This document shows, piece by piece, positions 10,488-19,642 of a DNA stretch of 64,000 bases (position 1 is the stretch's first letter; every line of letters starts with the position of its first letter). The notes under the pieces are model-generated. The model did not search any database. It had not been told where the DNA came from and saw nothing but the letters and a program-made list of their open reading frames with translations. The translations under genes and the position numbers were made by a program. The stretch is from an uncultured Lacinutrix sp. GTDB taxonomy: Bacteria; Bacteroidota; Bacteroidia; Flavobacteriales; Flavobacteriaceae. Location: the NCBI RefSeq assembly GCF_947500605.1, contig NZ_CANMSJ010000008.1, forward strand, positions 62,001 through 126,000, written 5' to 3'.

Positions 10488-10568
10488 ACCTTATTATTAG
10501 ACATTAAAATTTAAAATACAATATACTTAAATAATGATATTTCTCTTTTAAGAGAATGTATTAAACAA

Positions 10569-10607
10569 AAAAAATCCTGACTAGCCTAGGCTTTCAAGAT
10601 TTAAGTT
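10569..10607 (-). terminator. Terminator between ffs and the SDR gene
   Basis: On the minus strand AAATCTTGAAAGCCTAGGCT pairs with AGTCAGGATTT around the palindrome AGCCTAGGCT and is followed by an eight-T run. It lies downstream of ffs and upstream of the SDR start. Confidence 0.7.
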
Positions 10608-10621
10608 TTTTGTATAAAAAA

Positions 10622-10717
10622 AGGCAAGCTACCTACATCACACTGCTACGACCATTTACCTTTGCTTCGTTCCCGACCTGGAGGATTCAACAGGAGCTAG
10701 TTGTGTAGGACTTGCCG
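10622..10717 (-). ncRNA. ffs: Signal recognition particle RNA, small bacterial (4.5S) type
   Basis: RNA that binds Ffh to target nascent membrane proteins. On the minus strand the conserved SRP domain IV apical part reads CCAGGTCGGGAACGAAGCA, containing the Ffh-binding symmetric and asymmetric loops. The ends pair: 5' GGCAAGTCCTACACA with 3' TGATGTAGGTAGCTTGCC. The 3' end runs directly into seven T, which supplies a terminator. About 96 nt, normal for the small SRP RNA of Bacteroidota. A well-formed promoter precedes it. Confidence 0.92.
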
Positions 10718-10720
10718 GTG

Positions 10721-10751
10721 CAAATATACAATCTTTTATTTTTATCACAAT
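10721..10751 (-). promoter_or_regulatory. Promoter of ffs
   Basis: On the minus strand ATTG, 19 bases, then TATATTTG, a good match to the Bacteroidota TTTG/TAnnTTTG promoter. The -7 box ends four bases before the predicted RNA 5' end. Confidence 0.7.
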
Positions 10752-10804
10752 CATTTTTTAAACCGAATTTTAATAAATATCTTGCTTAAAATTACAAGAA
10801 CAAA

Positions 10805-11833
10805 ATGAACGTATTTAAACACCTCTTTATCATAATTTTAGCAATTACATTATTTAATTGCGGAGACAGTTCTGCTAAAAAAAACTTTAGTATTTCTACA
10901 AATACTACCAATAAAACGATTGCTTTAGGCGAAGAATTGATAGTTACCATCCAAAATCCGAAAAATATTGAGATAGAATCGGTAGCATATTCTCTAGATA
11001 ATAAAGAAATAAGTGAAACGACTAAGCTTACAGATTTTAAACTTGGAAGCCATGATATTATCGCTACAATAAAATACGACGGAGAAACAGAAACTGCGAT
11101 ACAAAATGTATCTATTGTAAATAACGTTGCTCCTAAAGTATTTGGGTACGAAATTATAAATACCTATCCTCACGATATCACATCTTACACGCAAGGCTTA
11201 GAATTTTTTAATGGCGAATTATACGAAAGTACTGGACAAAAAGGAGAAAGTAAATTGCGTAAAGTAAATTACAAAACAGGAGAAGTACTTAAAAACGTAG
11301 ACTTAGCCGATAATTATTTTGGAGAAGGATTAACTGTTTTAAATAACAACATCTACCAATTAACTTGGTTAAGCGGTAAAGGTTTTGTTTATAATGCAGA
11401 TACTTTCGAGCGTACTAGTACGTTTAAATTTGGCAAAAGCCAAGAAGGTTGGGGAATTTGCAACGATGGTAAAATGCTTTATAAAAGTGATGGTACCGAA
11501 AAAATATGGCACTTAAATCCTGAAACTTTAGTTGAAGATGGTAATATTCAAGTCTATACTAATAAAGGTAAAATTGGTAAGCTTAACGAACTAGAGTGGA
11601 TAAACGGAAAAATATACGCTAACATTTATCAAAAAAATGGTGTTGTAATAATTAATCCAGAAAATGGAGCTACAGAGGCTGTTATCGATTTCTCTCCTTT
11701 AAAAGAGCGCGTAACAAAACATAAAGGTCTTGATGTTTTAAACGGTATTGCTTACAATCCTGAAACACAAACTATTTTTGTTACAGGAAAACGTTGGGAT
11801 AAATTGTTTGAGGTTAAAATAATTAAAGAATAG
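10805..11833 (+). CDS. Glutaminyl-peptide cyclotransferase, lipoprotein
   Basis: Converts N-terminal glutamine of proteins to pyroglutamate. The 342-residue protein has a lipoprotein signal (LAITLFNC, Cys about 19), an Ig-like N-terminal region of about 90 residues, and a C-terminal plant/bacterial-type beta-propeller glutaminyl cyclase domain: SYTQGLEFFNGELYESTGQ, then YFGEGLTVLNNNIYQLTW, EGWGICNDGKMLYKSDGT, and LNELEWINGKIYANIY. In this family the conserved E and W residues around these motifs form the active site. It is relevant because T9SS-secreted and other exported proteins of Bacteroidota often start with pyroglutamate after signal cleavage. Coupled to the next gene with 1 bp between stop and start. 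Confidence 0.92.
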   Translation: MNVFKHLFIIILAITLFNCGDSSAKKNFSISTNTTNKTIALGEELIVTIQNPKNIEIESVAYSLDNKEISETTKLTDFKLGSHDIIATIKYDGETETAIQNVSIVNNVAPKVFGYEIINTYPHDITSYTQGLEFFNGELYESTGQKGESKLRKVNYKTGEVLKNVDLADNYFGEGLTVLNNNIYQLTWLSGKGFVYNADTFERTSTFKFGKSQEGWGICNDGKMLYKSDGTEKIWHLNPETLVEDGNIQVYTNKGKIGKLNELEWINGKIYANIYQKNGVVIINPENGATEAVIDFSPLKERVTKHKGLDVLNGIAYNPETQTIFVTGKRWDKLFEVKIIKE

Positions 11834-11834
11834 T

Positions 11835-12224
11835 TTGTTAGCATTTACAAAAAACATCACCGTAACAGAAGATGATCTCGACGAACTTAACCACGTTAAT
11901 AACGTGCGTTATATAGACTGGGTTAATAGTGTGGCTAAATCGCATTGGTTAGAGAATGCGCCTAAAAATATTACCGATAAATATTTTTGGATACTATTAT
12001 CGCATACAATCGATTACAAAAAACCAGCATTTTTAAATGATGAACTTGTTTTAAAAACCTATGTTAGAGATATAAAAGGTGTTACTTGCATTAGAATAGT
12101 CGAAATTTTAAATGCTAAAACAAACACTCTTTTAGCTAAGTCTGAAACCAAATGGTGTTTTATGGCTTCCAAAACTTTTAGACCGGCTCGTATAACAGAA
12201 GATATTTTAAAATTATTTCCATAA
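11835..12224 (+). CDS. Acyl-CoA thioesterase, hotdog fold (4HBT/YbgC-like)
   Basis: 129-residue single-hotdog thioesterase. The N-terminal DLDELNHVNNVRYIDWV is the typical substrate motif, with Asn-His-Val-Asn-Asn-x-x-Y in place of the D-x-x-G-H-V-N-N of relatives; the catalytic acid is probably the Asp or Glu just before it. The only reasonable start is TTG at 11835, one base after the stop of the cyclase gene, which points to translational coupling. Hydrolyses a free-acid acyl-CoA of unknown chain length. Confidence 0.85.
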   Translation: MLAFTKNITVTEDDLDELNHVNNVRYIDWVNSVAKSHWLENAPKNITDKYFWILLSHTIDYKKPAFLNDELVLKTYVRDIKGVTCIRIVEILNAKTNTLLAKSETKWCFMASKTFRPARITEDILKLFP

Positions 12225-12317
12225 AGCCTACTAAATGAGCTGTTAAAGTTTTATAAATACTAATACATAATAATGATATAATCCTATTTTTGGAACGCAA
12301 CCAATAGCATTAATCAT

Positions 12318-13070
12318 TTGAAACCATTTTACATTCTCCTTATTTTATTCTGTCCTATTACATTATTAGCGCAAACGGTTAATGGTGTAATTTATAATGC
12401 TACTTCAACTATAGAAGATATTAAAATTGAGAACCTTTCTAATAAAAAGATAACCTACACTAATAAAAATGGAGCGTTTACCATTACCGCGAAAACTAAC
12501 GATACTTTAAAAGTAAGTGCCTTTCTTTATAAAACACAAAATATTATCGTGAAGCCTATTCACGAAAAAGAAGCTTTAGTTATTCAGCTTAAAGAAACAA
12601 AAAACACACTAGAGGAGGTTAACATTAATGGCACTGAAAAAGAAAAAATAGCAGACGTAAAAGCCACGGAAACTAATTTAAAAAATGCGCTTTTAGAAGA
12701 CATAAAAAACAATCCTCATTTATACGGTAAAATGCCAGAAGGCAATTTAGATATTATTAAAATTATTGGTTTGGTTGCTAAATTATTTAAAAATAAAAAC
12801 AAAGCAGATCCTTTTGTACCTGTCTCTTACGAGAATTTAATCTCCTTATTCAATAACAAACATTCGCTCTTTAACGACGCACTGCTAACAGAAACCTTAG
12901 ACATAGAAAAAGATAAAAAATTCTTATTCTTTGAGTTTGTTGAAGCAAAAAATATTGACAGTAAATTATTGACAGAAAATAAAGACCTTGATTTATTAGA
13001 AAACATTATTAAAGCTAGTGAAGAATTCAATACAATTATTAAAAACTTCAAAAGAGAAAAAACAGACTAA
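12318..13070 (+). CDS. Secreted protein with CarboxypepD-regulatory-like N-terminal domain
   Basis: 250 residues, TTG start (12318) directly followed by a signal peptide KPFYILLILFCPITLLAQ. Residues about 20-95 form the carboxypeptidase regulatory-like beta-sandwich seen at the N-terminus of many Bacteroidota exported proteins (VNGVIYNAT, IENLSNKKITYTNKNGAFTI, LEEVNING). The remaining 150 residues are charged, helix-forming and not recognised. Such proteins are common in Flavobacteria with unknown role. No TonB box or plug domain follows, so it is not a receptor. Confidence 0.75.
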   Translation: MKPFYILLILFCPITLLAQTVNGVIYNATSTIEDIKIENLSNKKITYTNKNGAFTITAKTNDTLKVSAFLYKTQNIIVKPIHEKEALVIQLKETKNTLEEVNINGTEKEKIADVKATETNLKNALLEDIKNNPHLYGKMPEGNLDIIKIIGLVAKLFKNKNKADPFVPVSYENLISLFNNKHSLFNDALLTETLDIEKDKKFLFFEFVEAKNIDSKLLTENKDLDLLENIIKASEEFNTIIKNFKREKTD

Positions 13071-13154
13071 TATTTTTATAATTAAACTAAATACATACTA
13101 AAACATAAATTCAAAAGTTATATTTTAGTCGCTTAAAGCTACTATATACATTAC

Positions 13155-13221
13155 TTTTTATGCAACAAGTATGTTAATTACTTCTTTAATTAAAGATGCG
13201 AAACAACATGTTGCATAAAAA
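13155..13221. repeat. 13-bp perfect inverted repeat with concentric 14-bp palindrome
   Basis: TTTTTATGCAACA (13155-13167) and TGTTGCATAAAAA (13209-13221) are perfect complements, 41 bases apart. Centred between them is the perfect palindrome TCTTTAATTAAAGA (13183-13196). It sits 18 bases upstream of the next gene. Confidence 0.75.
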
Positions 13222-13238
13222 ACAATAAATATTACCAC

Positions 13239-14792
13239 ATGAAACGCATTCTTTACTTTTTTTTTGTTTTTAGTTTTTTACTGTTTTGGAGCTCTTGCAG
13301 ACAAGATTTCGACTTCGCTCCTAGTACAGGGAACCTTGAATTCTCTAAAGATACTGTCTATTTAGATACTGTTTTCACAAACATAGGATCAAGCACTTAT
13401 AATTTAAAAGTATATAACAGAAGTGATAATGACATCTCTATTCCATCAATTGGTTTAGAACGTGGCACCGCTTCTAACTACAGATTAAATGTAGATGGAA
13501 ATGCAGGACAAACATTTAACAATGTAGAAATACAAGCTAAAGACAGCCTGTTTATTTTTGTAGAAACAACTATAGACATTCAAAATCAAACACTTTTAGA
13601 AAATGAATTTCTTTATACAGATAAAATAAATTTTGATGCCGGTAGTAATTTACAATCCGTAGATTTAGTAACACTGGTTAAAGATGCTGTATTTATCTAT
13701 CCAGATCGCGATAACACCACAGGAGTAATAGAAACATTAACTATAACTGTAGATGGGCAACCGGTAGAAACAGAAATACAAGGTCGTGAGTTATTACCAT
13801 CTGAACTATCTTTTACCAACCAAAGACCTTACGTTATATATGGTTATGCTGCTGTACCAAGCGGAGAAACACTAACTATAGATGCTGGAGCACGAGTACA
13901 TTTCCATGCCAATTCAGGTCTATTAGTTTCAGACAATGCATCATTGCAAGTTAACGGGAGTTTAAGTACAGATCCAGAGCTTATGGAGAATGAAGTCATT
14001 TTTGAAAGCGACAGATTAGAACCAGCATTCGCAGATGTTCCTGGACAATGGGGAAGCATCTGGCTTTTCGAAAATAGCATAAATAACACAATTAACCACG
14101 CTACTATTAAAAATGGAACAGTCGGTATTTTAATTGATGGCAATGCAGATACAGCACTACCTAAATTAACAATTACTAACTCTCAATTATACAACTTTAG
14201 TAACTATGGTATTTTAGCAAGAAACACATCTATTACAGCTGAAAATCTAGTAGTAAATAATGCTGGACAGTCTTCGGTTGCTTTAACACAAGGTGGAAAA
14301 TATAATTTCACACACAGTACAATTGCTAATTATTGGAATAACAGTTTTAGACAGTTCCCTGCACTTTTAGTTAACAACTTCTTTGTAGATACTAATAACA
14401 TTACAAATGTTACCGTTTTTACCGAAGCTAATTTTAATAACTCTATAATCTACGGAAACGATAATCCTGAGTTTATTTTAGATGAAGTAACAGATCCTGC
14501 AGTAACCTTTAATTTTAAGTTTACAAATTGTTTAGTAAAGTTTGAAGATTCGTCTAGCAGTCCAAGTGGTGATAATTACGATTTTAATGATACAACACAC
14601 TACGAGAACATAATCCGTAATCAAGAGCCAGATTTTAGAGCACCTTTTAATAACGATTTGCTAATTGGTAATGATTCTGCTGCAAATGCAGAAGGAAATA
14701 CAATATTTTCGTCTCAAGTTCCGCTTGATATTTTAGGCGTAAATAGAACTACTTCTTCAGATTTAGGTGCTTATCAGCATATTACTTTTTAA
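13239..14792 (+). CDS. Lipoprotein with right-handed beta-helix repeats
   Basis: 517-residue surface or periplasmic lipoprotein: signal MKRILYFFFVFSFLLFWSSC with Cys at about 20. The first 150 residues are an Ig-like beta-rich domain (LEFSKDTVYLDTVFTNIGS, typical of HYDIN/choice-of-anchor modules). From about residue 205 it shows repeated short strands with N-rich turns (TLTIDAGARVHFHANSGLLV, ASLQVNGSL, INHATIKNGTVGILIDGN, NLVVNNAG), which is the parallel beta-helix pattern. The end LGVNRTTSSDLGAYQHI matches the D-x-G-A-Y-E/Q motif that closes many Bacteroidota beta-helix proteins. No lyase residues recognised. Confidence 0.8.
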   Translation: MKRILYFFFVFSFLLFWSSCRQDFDFAPSTGNLEFSKDTVYLDTVFTNIGSSTYNLKVYNRSDNDISIPSIGLERGTASNYRLNVDGNAGQTFNNVEIQAKDSLFIFVETTIDIQNQTLLENEFLYTDKINFDAGSNLQSVDLVTLVKDAVFIYPDRDNTTGVIETLTITVDGQPVETEIQGRELLPSELSFTNQRPYVIYGYAAVPSGETLTIDAGARVHFHANSGLLVSDNASLQVNGSLSTDPELMENEVIFESDRLEPAFADVPGQWGSIWLFENSINNTINHATIKNGTVGILIDGNADTALPKLTITNSQLYNFSNYGILARNTSITAENLVVNNAGQSSVALTQGGKYNFTHSTIANYWNNSFRQFPALLVNNFFVDTNNITNVTVFTEANFNNSIIYGNDNPEFILDEVTDPAVTFNFKFTNCLVKFEDSSSSPSGDNYDFNDTTHYENIIRNQEPDFRAPFNNDLLIGNDSAANAEGNTIFSSQVPLDILGVNRTTSSDLGAYQHITF

Positions 14793-14807
14793 TACAAAAA
14801 TACTATC

Positions 14808-15503
14808 ATGAAAATATTCACCTTAGCTGTATTGCTAAATATTACATTTTGCTTCGCTCAAAAATCTTATGTGTTCGATACTTTATTAGAATATGATTGT
14901 AAATCCATAACTCCAATAAAAGATAGTACGTTTACAAAATATCTCTATACTAATTCTAAAAATAATAGCTATTATATTACAATTAAGAATCTCGACAGCT
15001 TAAATTATTCTTTAGAATTTGTTGATACCGATAAACATTACTCTAAAGTTAAAGTTCTAAAAAACAAGCTTTTTAAATCTGCTGAAATTGATATTTTAGA
15101 CTGTAAAGATGTAGCTAATGTTTATAATCAATATAAAAATAGGATTAAAGATTACAAGTTTATTAATCTACAAGACACATTAATAAATAATATACTTCTT
15201 AAAAACTACAAACTAACCTATGTAAAGAGTAAGAAGAAGAAAACGAGAAAAAAAATTGGTGCAATTCAATATATCATCAAAGAAGACACAGAGTTTCACT
15301 CACCTATTCTCTTACATCCAACTGCATATAACGAATGGAAAAAAGAGAAAAATATTCCAAATGGTATTTATGAAGAGTTTTTATTTTATGATTTTAATAA
15401 TAATCTTACTAGCCATTATAAACTAAAAAAAATAAAACGAGTAAAGCTTAAACTCAATACAGCAAAACCTTGTCCAAAAACTAAAATAACCATACAAGGT
15501 TAA
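14808..15503 (+). CDS. Secreted protein of unknown function
   Basis: 231 residues with a signal peptide (MKIFTLAVLLNITFCFAQ). The mature part is beta-rich and strongly basic towards the end (KSKKKKTRKK and KKIKRVKLKL). Two Cys occur in the mature N-terminal half and one near the end. No family recognised. It follows the beta-helix lipoprotein by 15 bases and ends in a long terminator, so both form a unit. Confidence 0.65.
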   Translation: MKIFTLAVLLNITFCFAQKSYVFDTLLEYDCKSITPIKDSTFTKYLYTNSKNNSYYITIKNLDSLNYSLEFVDTDKHYSKVKVLKNKLFKSAEIDILDCKDVANVYNQYKNRIKDYKFINLQDTLINNILLKNYKLTYVKSKKKKTRKKIGAIQYIIKEDTEFHSPILLHPTAYNEWKKEKNIPNGIYEEFLFYDFNNNLTSHYKLKKIKRVKLKLNTAKPCPKTKITIQG

Positions 15504-15506
15504 TAA

Positions 15507-15560
15507 AATTACACATAAAAAAATCCCACGTTAATGCGTGGGATTTTTTATGTGTAATTA
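15507..15560. terminator. Long bidirectional terminator
   Basis: 24-bp nearly perfect stem: AATTACACATAAAAAAATCC... pairs with the mirror strand around a 6-nt loop (TTAATG) in CCCACG / CGTGGG. It lies between convergent 14808-15503 and glyA. Confidence 0.88.
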
Positions 15561-15576
15561 TTTAGAATATAAAAAA

Positions 15577-16851
15577 TTACATCTTAAATAAAGGTAAATC
15601 GCTCATCATAGCATTTACTTTAACAGCAACTGCTTCTAGTACCGCTTCATCTTCATAATTATTTATAACTTCGTCTATTAAGTTAACAATAGCTTCCATT
15701 TCATTTTCTTTTAAACCACGCGTTGTAATTGCAGCAGTTCCAATTCTAATTCCTGAGGTTACAAAAGGAGATTTATCATCGAAAGGCACCATGTTTTTAT
15801 TAACAGTGATATCTGCTTTTACAAGAGCTTGCTCAGCTTCTTTTCCTGTAATATTTTTATTTCTTAAATCAATAAGCATCATATGGTTATCTGTACCTCC
15901 AGAAATTATTTTATAATCTCTAGCTACAAATGCTTCAGCCATTGCCGATGCATTCTTTTTAACCTGTAACATGTAATGCATAAACTCTTCAGTTAAAGCT
16001 TCACCAAAAGCAATTGCTTTACCAGCAATAACATGCTCTAATGGGCCACCTTGGTTTCCTGGAAATACACCAGAATCCAATAAAGAAGACATCATTCTTA
16101 AATTTCCATTTTTTAATTTAATTCCGAAGGGATTTTCAAAATCTTTACCCATTAAAATCATTCCACCTCTTGGGCCACGTAATGTTTTGTGAGTTGTAGT
16201 TGTAACTATATGACAATGTGGAATAGGATCGTTTAAAATTCCTTTTGCAATTAATCCTGCAGGATGAGAAACATCTGCTAATAATATTGCATTTACACTA
16301 TCTGCTATTACACGAAAACGTTTAAAATCAATATCTCTTGAATATGCTGAAGCTCCAGCAATAATTAATTTTGGTTGCTCGCGCGTTGCAATTTCTTGAA
16401 TTTTATCGTAATCTAATACTCCTGTCTCCTCTTCTACTCCGTAAAATACAGGGTTATATAATTTACCAGAAAAATTTACTGGAGAACCGTGTGTTAAATG
16501 CCCACCGTGAGATAAATCGAAACCTAAAATTTTATCACCTGGCTTTAAACACGCATGATAAACAGCTGTATTTGCTTGACTTCCAGAGTGCGGTTGTACA
16601 TTTGCATAAACAGCACCAAATAATGTTTTAGCTCTGTCTATTGCTATTTGCTCTACCTCATCTACTATTTCGCAACCTCCATAATAACGCTTTCCAGGAT
16701 AACCTTCGGCGTATTTGTTAGTTAAAACAGAACCTGTAGCTTCCATAACTTGGTCGCTTACAAAGTTCTCTGATGCAATTAATTCTAAACCTTCTAATTG
16801 TCTGTTTTTTTCGGCTTCAATTAATTCAAATATTTGTTCGTCGCGTTGCAT
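15577..16851 (-). CDS. glyA: Serine hydroxymethyltransferase
   Basis: PLP enzyme converting serine and tetrahydrofolate to glycine and methylene-THF; main source of one-carbon units. 424 residues, normal length. Motifs: LIASENFVS (24-32), [15 protein letters not shown] (45-59), [21 protein letters not shown] with the cofactor Asp, and the Schiff-base Lys about 222 in [14 protein letters not shown]. Complete. Divergent from fumarylacetoacetase. Confidence 0.98.
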   Translation of the reverse strand: MQRDEQIFELIEAEKNRQLEGLELIASENFVSDQVMEATGSVLTNKYAEGYPGKRYYGGCEIVDEVEQIAIDRAKTLFGAVYANVQPHSGSQANTAVYHACLKPGDKILGFDLSHGGHLTHGSPVNFSGKLYNPVFYGVEEETGVLDYDKIQEIATREQPKLIIAGASAYSRDIDFKRFRVIADSVNAILLADVSHPAGLIAKGILNDPIPHCHIVTTTTHKTLRGPRGGMILMGKDFENPFGIKLKNGNLRMMSSLLDSGVFPGNQGGPLEHVIAGKAIAFGEALTEEFMHYMLQVKKNASAMAEAFVARDYKIISGGTDNHMMLIDLRNKNITGKEAEQALVKADITVNKNMVPFDDKSPFVTSGIRIGTAAITTRGLKENEMEAIVNLIDEVINNYEDEAVLEAVAVKVNAMMSDLPLFKM

Positions 16852-16909
16852 ATGCTTATCTTTTGGTAATTTCCGTGATTTCGAAAATTGATTAACGTTA
16901 AAAATTTAT

Positions 16910-16945
16910 CAAAAATAAGAAATAACCACGGTAAATAATTCAAAA
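16910..16945 (-). promoter_or_regulatory. Candidate promoter of glyA
   Basis: On the minus strand TTTG, 23 bases, then TATTTTTG, about 60 bases before the glyA start. Good -7 match; spacing is slightly long. Confidence 0.45.
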
Positions 16946-16994
16946 AACATATATTTACTTAGAATTTATAAACAACAAATCAACAATTATACAT

Positions 16995-18284
16995 ATGTCA
17001 TTATCAGCTAATAATCCAGACCGAAAATCGTGGTTACACGTCGATAAAAATTCGGACTTCCCAATTCAAAATATTCCTTTTGGTGTCTTTTTAACAAGAG
17101 ACGATATTATTACCATAGGAACAAGAATTGGAGACACAGCAATAGATTTAGGTGCTTTACACCAATTAGGCTATTTTGAAGGCATTCCACTTACTGATGA
17201 TATTTTTCTTCAAGATACTTTAAACGATTTCATTGCAGATGGACGTAAAACATGGCGTTTAGTTCGTAATAGAATTGCTGAAATATTTGATGATGAAAAC
17301 GAGACACTAAAAGGAAACCTTAAACATAAAGAAGCTGTATTATTTCGTTTAGACGAAATAGAAATGCAATTACCTGTACAAATTGGTGATTATACAGATT
17401 TTTACTCTAGCATAGAACACGCAACAAATGTAGGTACTATGTTTAGAGATCCAGATAACGCATTATTACCAAACTGGCTACATATTCCTGTTGGATACCA
17501 TGGTAGAAGTAGTTCTATTATTCCTTCTGGAATACCTGTTCACAGACCACAAGGTCAAACTTTACCTGCAGGAGAAACACAACCAGTTTTTGGCCCAAGT
17601 AAATTAGTCGATTTCGAATTAGAAATGGCCTTTATTACTACAGATGCTAACGATTTAGGTGAACCTATTCCAATTGAAGAAGCTGAAGAATACATTTTCG
17701 GATTGGTTTTATTTAACGACTGGTCTGCAAGAGACATACAAAAATGGGAATACGTACCATTAGGACCGTTTTTAGCAAAAAGTTTTGCTTCATCTATTTC
17801 TCCTTGGATTGTAACATTAGATGCTTTAGAACCTTATAGAGTTGAAGGACAAAAGCCATTAAAAAAACAACTAGAATACCTTCAACAAAAAGGTAAAAAG
17901 AGTTTCGATATTAATTTAGAAGTTTCTATTCAACCAGAAAAAGCTAAAGAAACTATTGTAAGTCGTTCTAATTTTAAGCACATGTACTGGTCAATGGCTC
18001 AACAGTTAACACACCATACAATTAATGGCTGCCCAATAAACTCGGGAGACATGATGGGAAGTGGTACTATTTCTGGACCAACACCAGACTCTTTTGGCTC
18101 TATGCTAGAACTATCTTGGAGAGGTGAAAAACCAGTAAAATTAAATAACGGTACAGAACGTAAATTTATTAATGACAATGATACTGTTATTATGCGTGGC
18201 TACTGCGAAAAAGACGGGACAAGAATAGGTTTTGGAGAAGTTTCTACTAAACTGTTACCTGTTTTTAACTCTAATAAAAAATAA
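16995..18284 (+). CDS. fahA: Fumarylacetoacetase
   Basis: Last step of tyrosine/homogentisate breakdown: fumarylacetoacetate to fumarate and acetoacetate. 429 residues, the size of the bacterial/eukaryotic FAH with its SH3-like N-terminal domain (about 1-115: IPFGVFLTRDD, IGDTAIDLGAL). Catalytic domain: DFYSSIEHATNVGTMFRD with metal Asp and catalytic His, YHGRSSSI, LVDFELEMAFI supplying metal-binding Glu residues, LFNDWSARDIQKWEY, and TINGCPINSGDMMGSGTISG. All key motifs look intact. Divergent from glyA; the rest of the tyrosine pathway is not in the window. Confidence 0.96.
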   Translation: MSLSANNPDRKSWLHVDKNSDFPIQNIPFGVFLTRDDIITIGTRIGDTAIDLGALHQLGYFEGIPLTDDIFLQDTLNDFIADGRKTWRLVRNRIAEIFDDENETLKGNLKHKEAVLFRLDEIEMQLPVQIGDYTDFYSSIEHATNVGTMFRDPDNALLPNWLHIPVGYHGRSSSIIPSGIPVHRPQGQTLPAGETQPVFGPSKLVDFELEMAFITTDANDLGEPIPIEEAEEYIFGLVLFNDWSARDIQKWEYVPLGPFLAKSFASSISPWIVTLDALEPYRVEGQKPLKKQLEYLQQKGKKSFDINLEVSIQPEKAKETIVSRSNFKHMYWSMAQQLTHHTINGCPINSGDMMGSGTISGPTPDSFGSMLELSWRGEKPVKLNNGTERKFINDNDTVIMRGYCEKDGTRIGFGEVSTKLLPVFNSNKK

Positions 18285-18302
18285 ACAACAATCATTACTT
18301 TT

Positions 18303-18343
18303 CAAAAAAGCCTTTAAACACCCAGTGTTTAAAGGCTTTTTTT
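18303..18343 (+). terminator. Intrinsic terminator
   Basis: AAAAAAGCCTTTAAACAC / GTGTTTAAAGGCTTTTTTT-type stem with loop CCA(G), directly after fahA. Confidence 0.87.
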
Positions 18344-18398
18344 AGTTTGGCACGTTAATTGGTTTTATACTATGTATAAACCAATAAAAACCGAACAG

Positions 18399-19580
18399 AT
18401 GAAAAATTTTACATTATTAGCGGTACTTCTTCTTGTACTAACATCTTGTGTTGGAAGAAAACAAATTGAAAAACAACTAAACTCTGGAAATTACGACCAG
18501 GCTATTAGCAATGCTCTTAAAAAGTTGGAGAACAACAAAGACAAAAAACGTAAGCAAGATTACATTGTTATGCTTCAAGATGCCTTTTATAAAGTAGTTG
18601 AAGAAAACCATAATGATATCAATCATTTAAAAAAAGATGGTAATCCTGAGCAGTATCAAAATATATTTAATATTTATTTAGATATGGAAGACAGACAACG
18701 TGCTATAAAAGCCGTAATGCCTTTACATATTAATGGAAAATTATTAAACTTAAATTTTAATAATTATACTAACTCTATAGTAGAATACAGAGCTAAAGTA
18801 TCTAACTACAAATACGATACTGCCGTAAGCTTAATGCAAAGCGATAATAAAATAGATAATAGAAATGCTTTTGATACTCTAGAATATATTGAAAGTATAA
18901 ATGCCAACTTTAGAGATGTAAGACAGCTTATAGATGTTGCACATCACCAAGGCACAGATTATGTTATTGTAGAAATAGAAAACCAAACACAACAAATAAT
19001 ACCAACACGTTTACAAAACGATTTACTAAACTTTGACACTTATGGTTTAAACGATTTTTGGACAGTATATCATGCAAACGCAAATAATACTATAGATTAC
19101 GACTATGCCATGGCTTTACAATTAAAAAGAATAAATATATCTCCAGAACGTATTACCGAGAAACAATTATTGAGACAAAAGAACATTATCGATGGTTGGG
19201 AATATGTATTAGATGGAAATGGAAATGTTGTAAAAGACAGTCTTGGTAACGACATAAAACAAGATAAAATAATTATAGCAAAAGCAAGGCTTAATGAGTT
19301 TAATCAGTTTAAATCTACTCAAGTAATAGCTAACGTTGTGTATAGCGATTTAAAACAGAATCAAATTTTAGAAAGCTTCCCTATAAATAGTGAATTTGTA
19401 TTCGACAACCTTTATGCAACCGTAAGAGGTGATAAAAGAGCTTTAACAAATGAAGATGTTCAAATTCTAAAAAATAGAAGATTACGTTTCCCTAGTAATG
19501 AGCAAATGGTTTTTGATACTGGTGAAGACCTTAAACTGAAACTAAAAAATATAATAACACGTTATAGCCATAGAAGCTAA
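18399..19580 (+). CDS. Lipoprotein of unknown function with helical repeats
   Basis: Start at the Met encoded at 18399, which gives a clean lipoprotein signal MKNFTLLAVLLLVLTSC; a start at 18372 would put nine polar residues ahead of it. About 393 residues. The region right after the Cys (KQIEKQLNSGNYDQAISNALKKLEN) looks like a TPR-type helix pair, followed by more helices and a mixed C-terminal domain (QTQQIIPTRLQNDLLNFDTYGLNDFWTVY split here into helices). I recall similar uncharacterised proteins in Flavobacteria but no known role. Alone between two terminators. Confidence 0.75.
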   Translation: MKNFTLLAVLLLVLTSCVGRKQIEKQLNSGNYDQAISNALKKLENNKDKKRKQDYIVMLQDAFYKVVEENHNDINHLKKDGNPEQYQNIFNIYLDMEDRQRAIKAVMPLHINGKLLNLNFNNYTNSIVEYRAKVSNYKYDTAVSLMQSDNKIDNRNAFDTLEYIESINANFRDVRQLIDVAHHQGTDYVIVEIENQTQQIIPTRLQNDLLNFDTYGLNDFWTVYHANANNTIDYDYAMALQLKRINISPERITEKQLLRQKNIIDGWEYVLDGNGNVVKDSLGNDIKQDKIIIAKARLNEFNQFKSTQVIANVVYSDLKQNQILESFPINSEFVFDNLYATVRGDKRALTNEDVQILKNRRLRFPSNEQMVFDTGEDLKLKLKNIITRYSHRS

Positions 19581-19586
19581 AAGCAT

Positions 19587-19618
19587 AAAACGCCCAAATT
19601 ACTTTGGGCGTTTTTTTA
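19587..19618. terminator. Intrinsic terminator
   Basis: AAAACGCCCAAA / TTTGGGCGTTTT stem, 4-nt loop, then T-run; lies between convergent genes. Confidence 0.88.
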
Positions 19619-19642
19619 TATTTAATTAAAATGCAAATATGC

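Noticed and set aside
16371-16631. 86-codon frame opposite glyA
   Set aside because: Antisense shadow of serine hydroxymethyltransferase.
16852-16994. Glycine riboswitch before glyA
   Set aside because: Intergenic region is only 143 bases, AT-rich and lacks the conserved GGA-rich stems.
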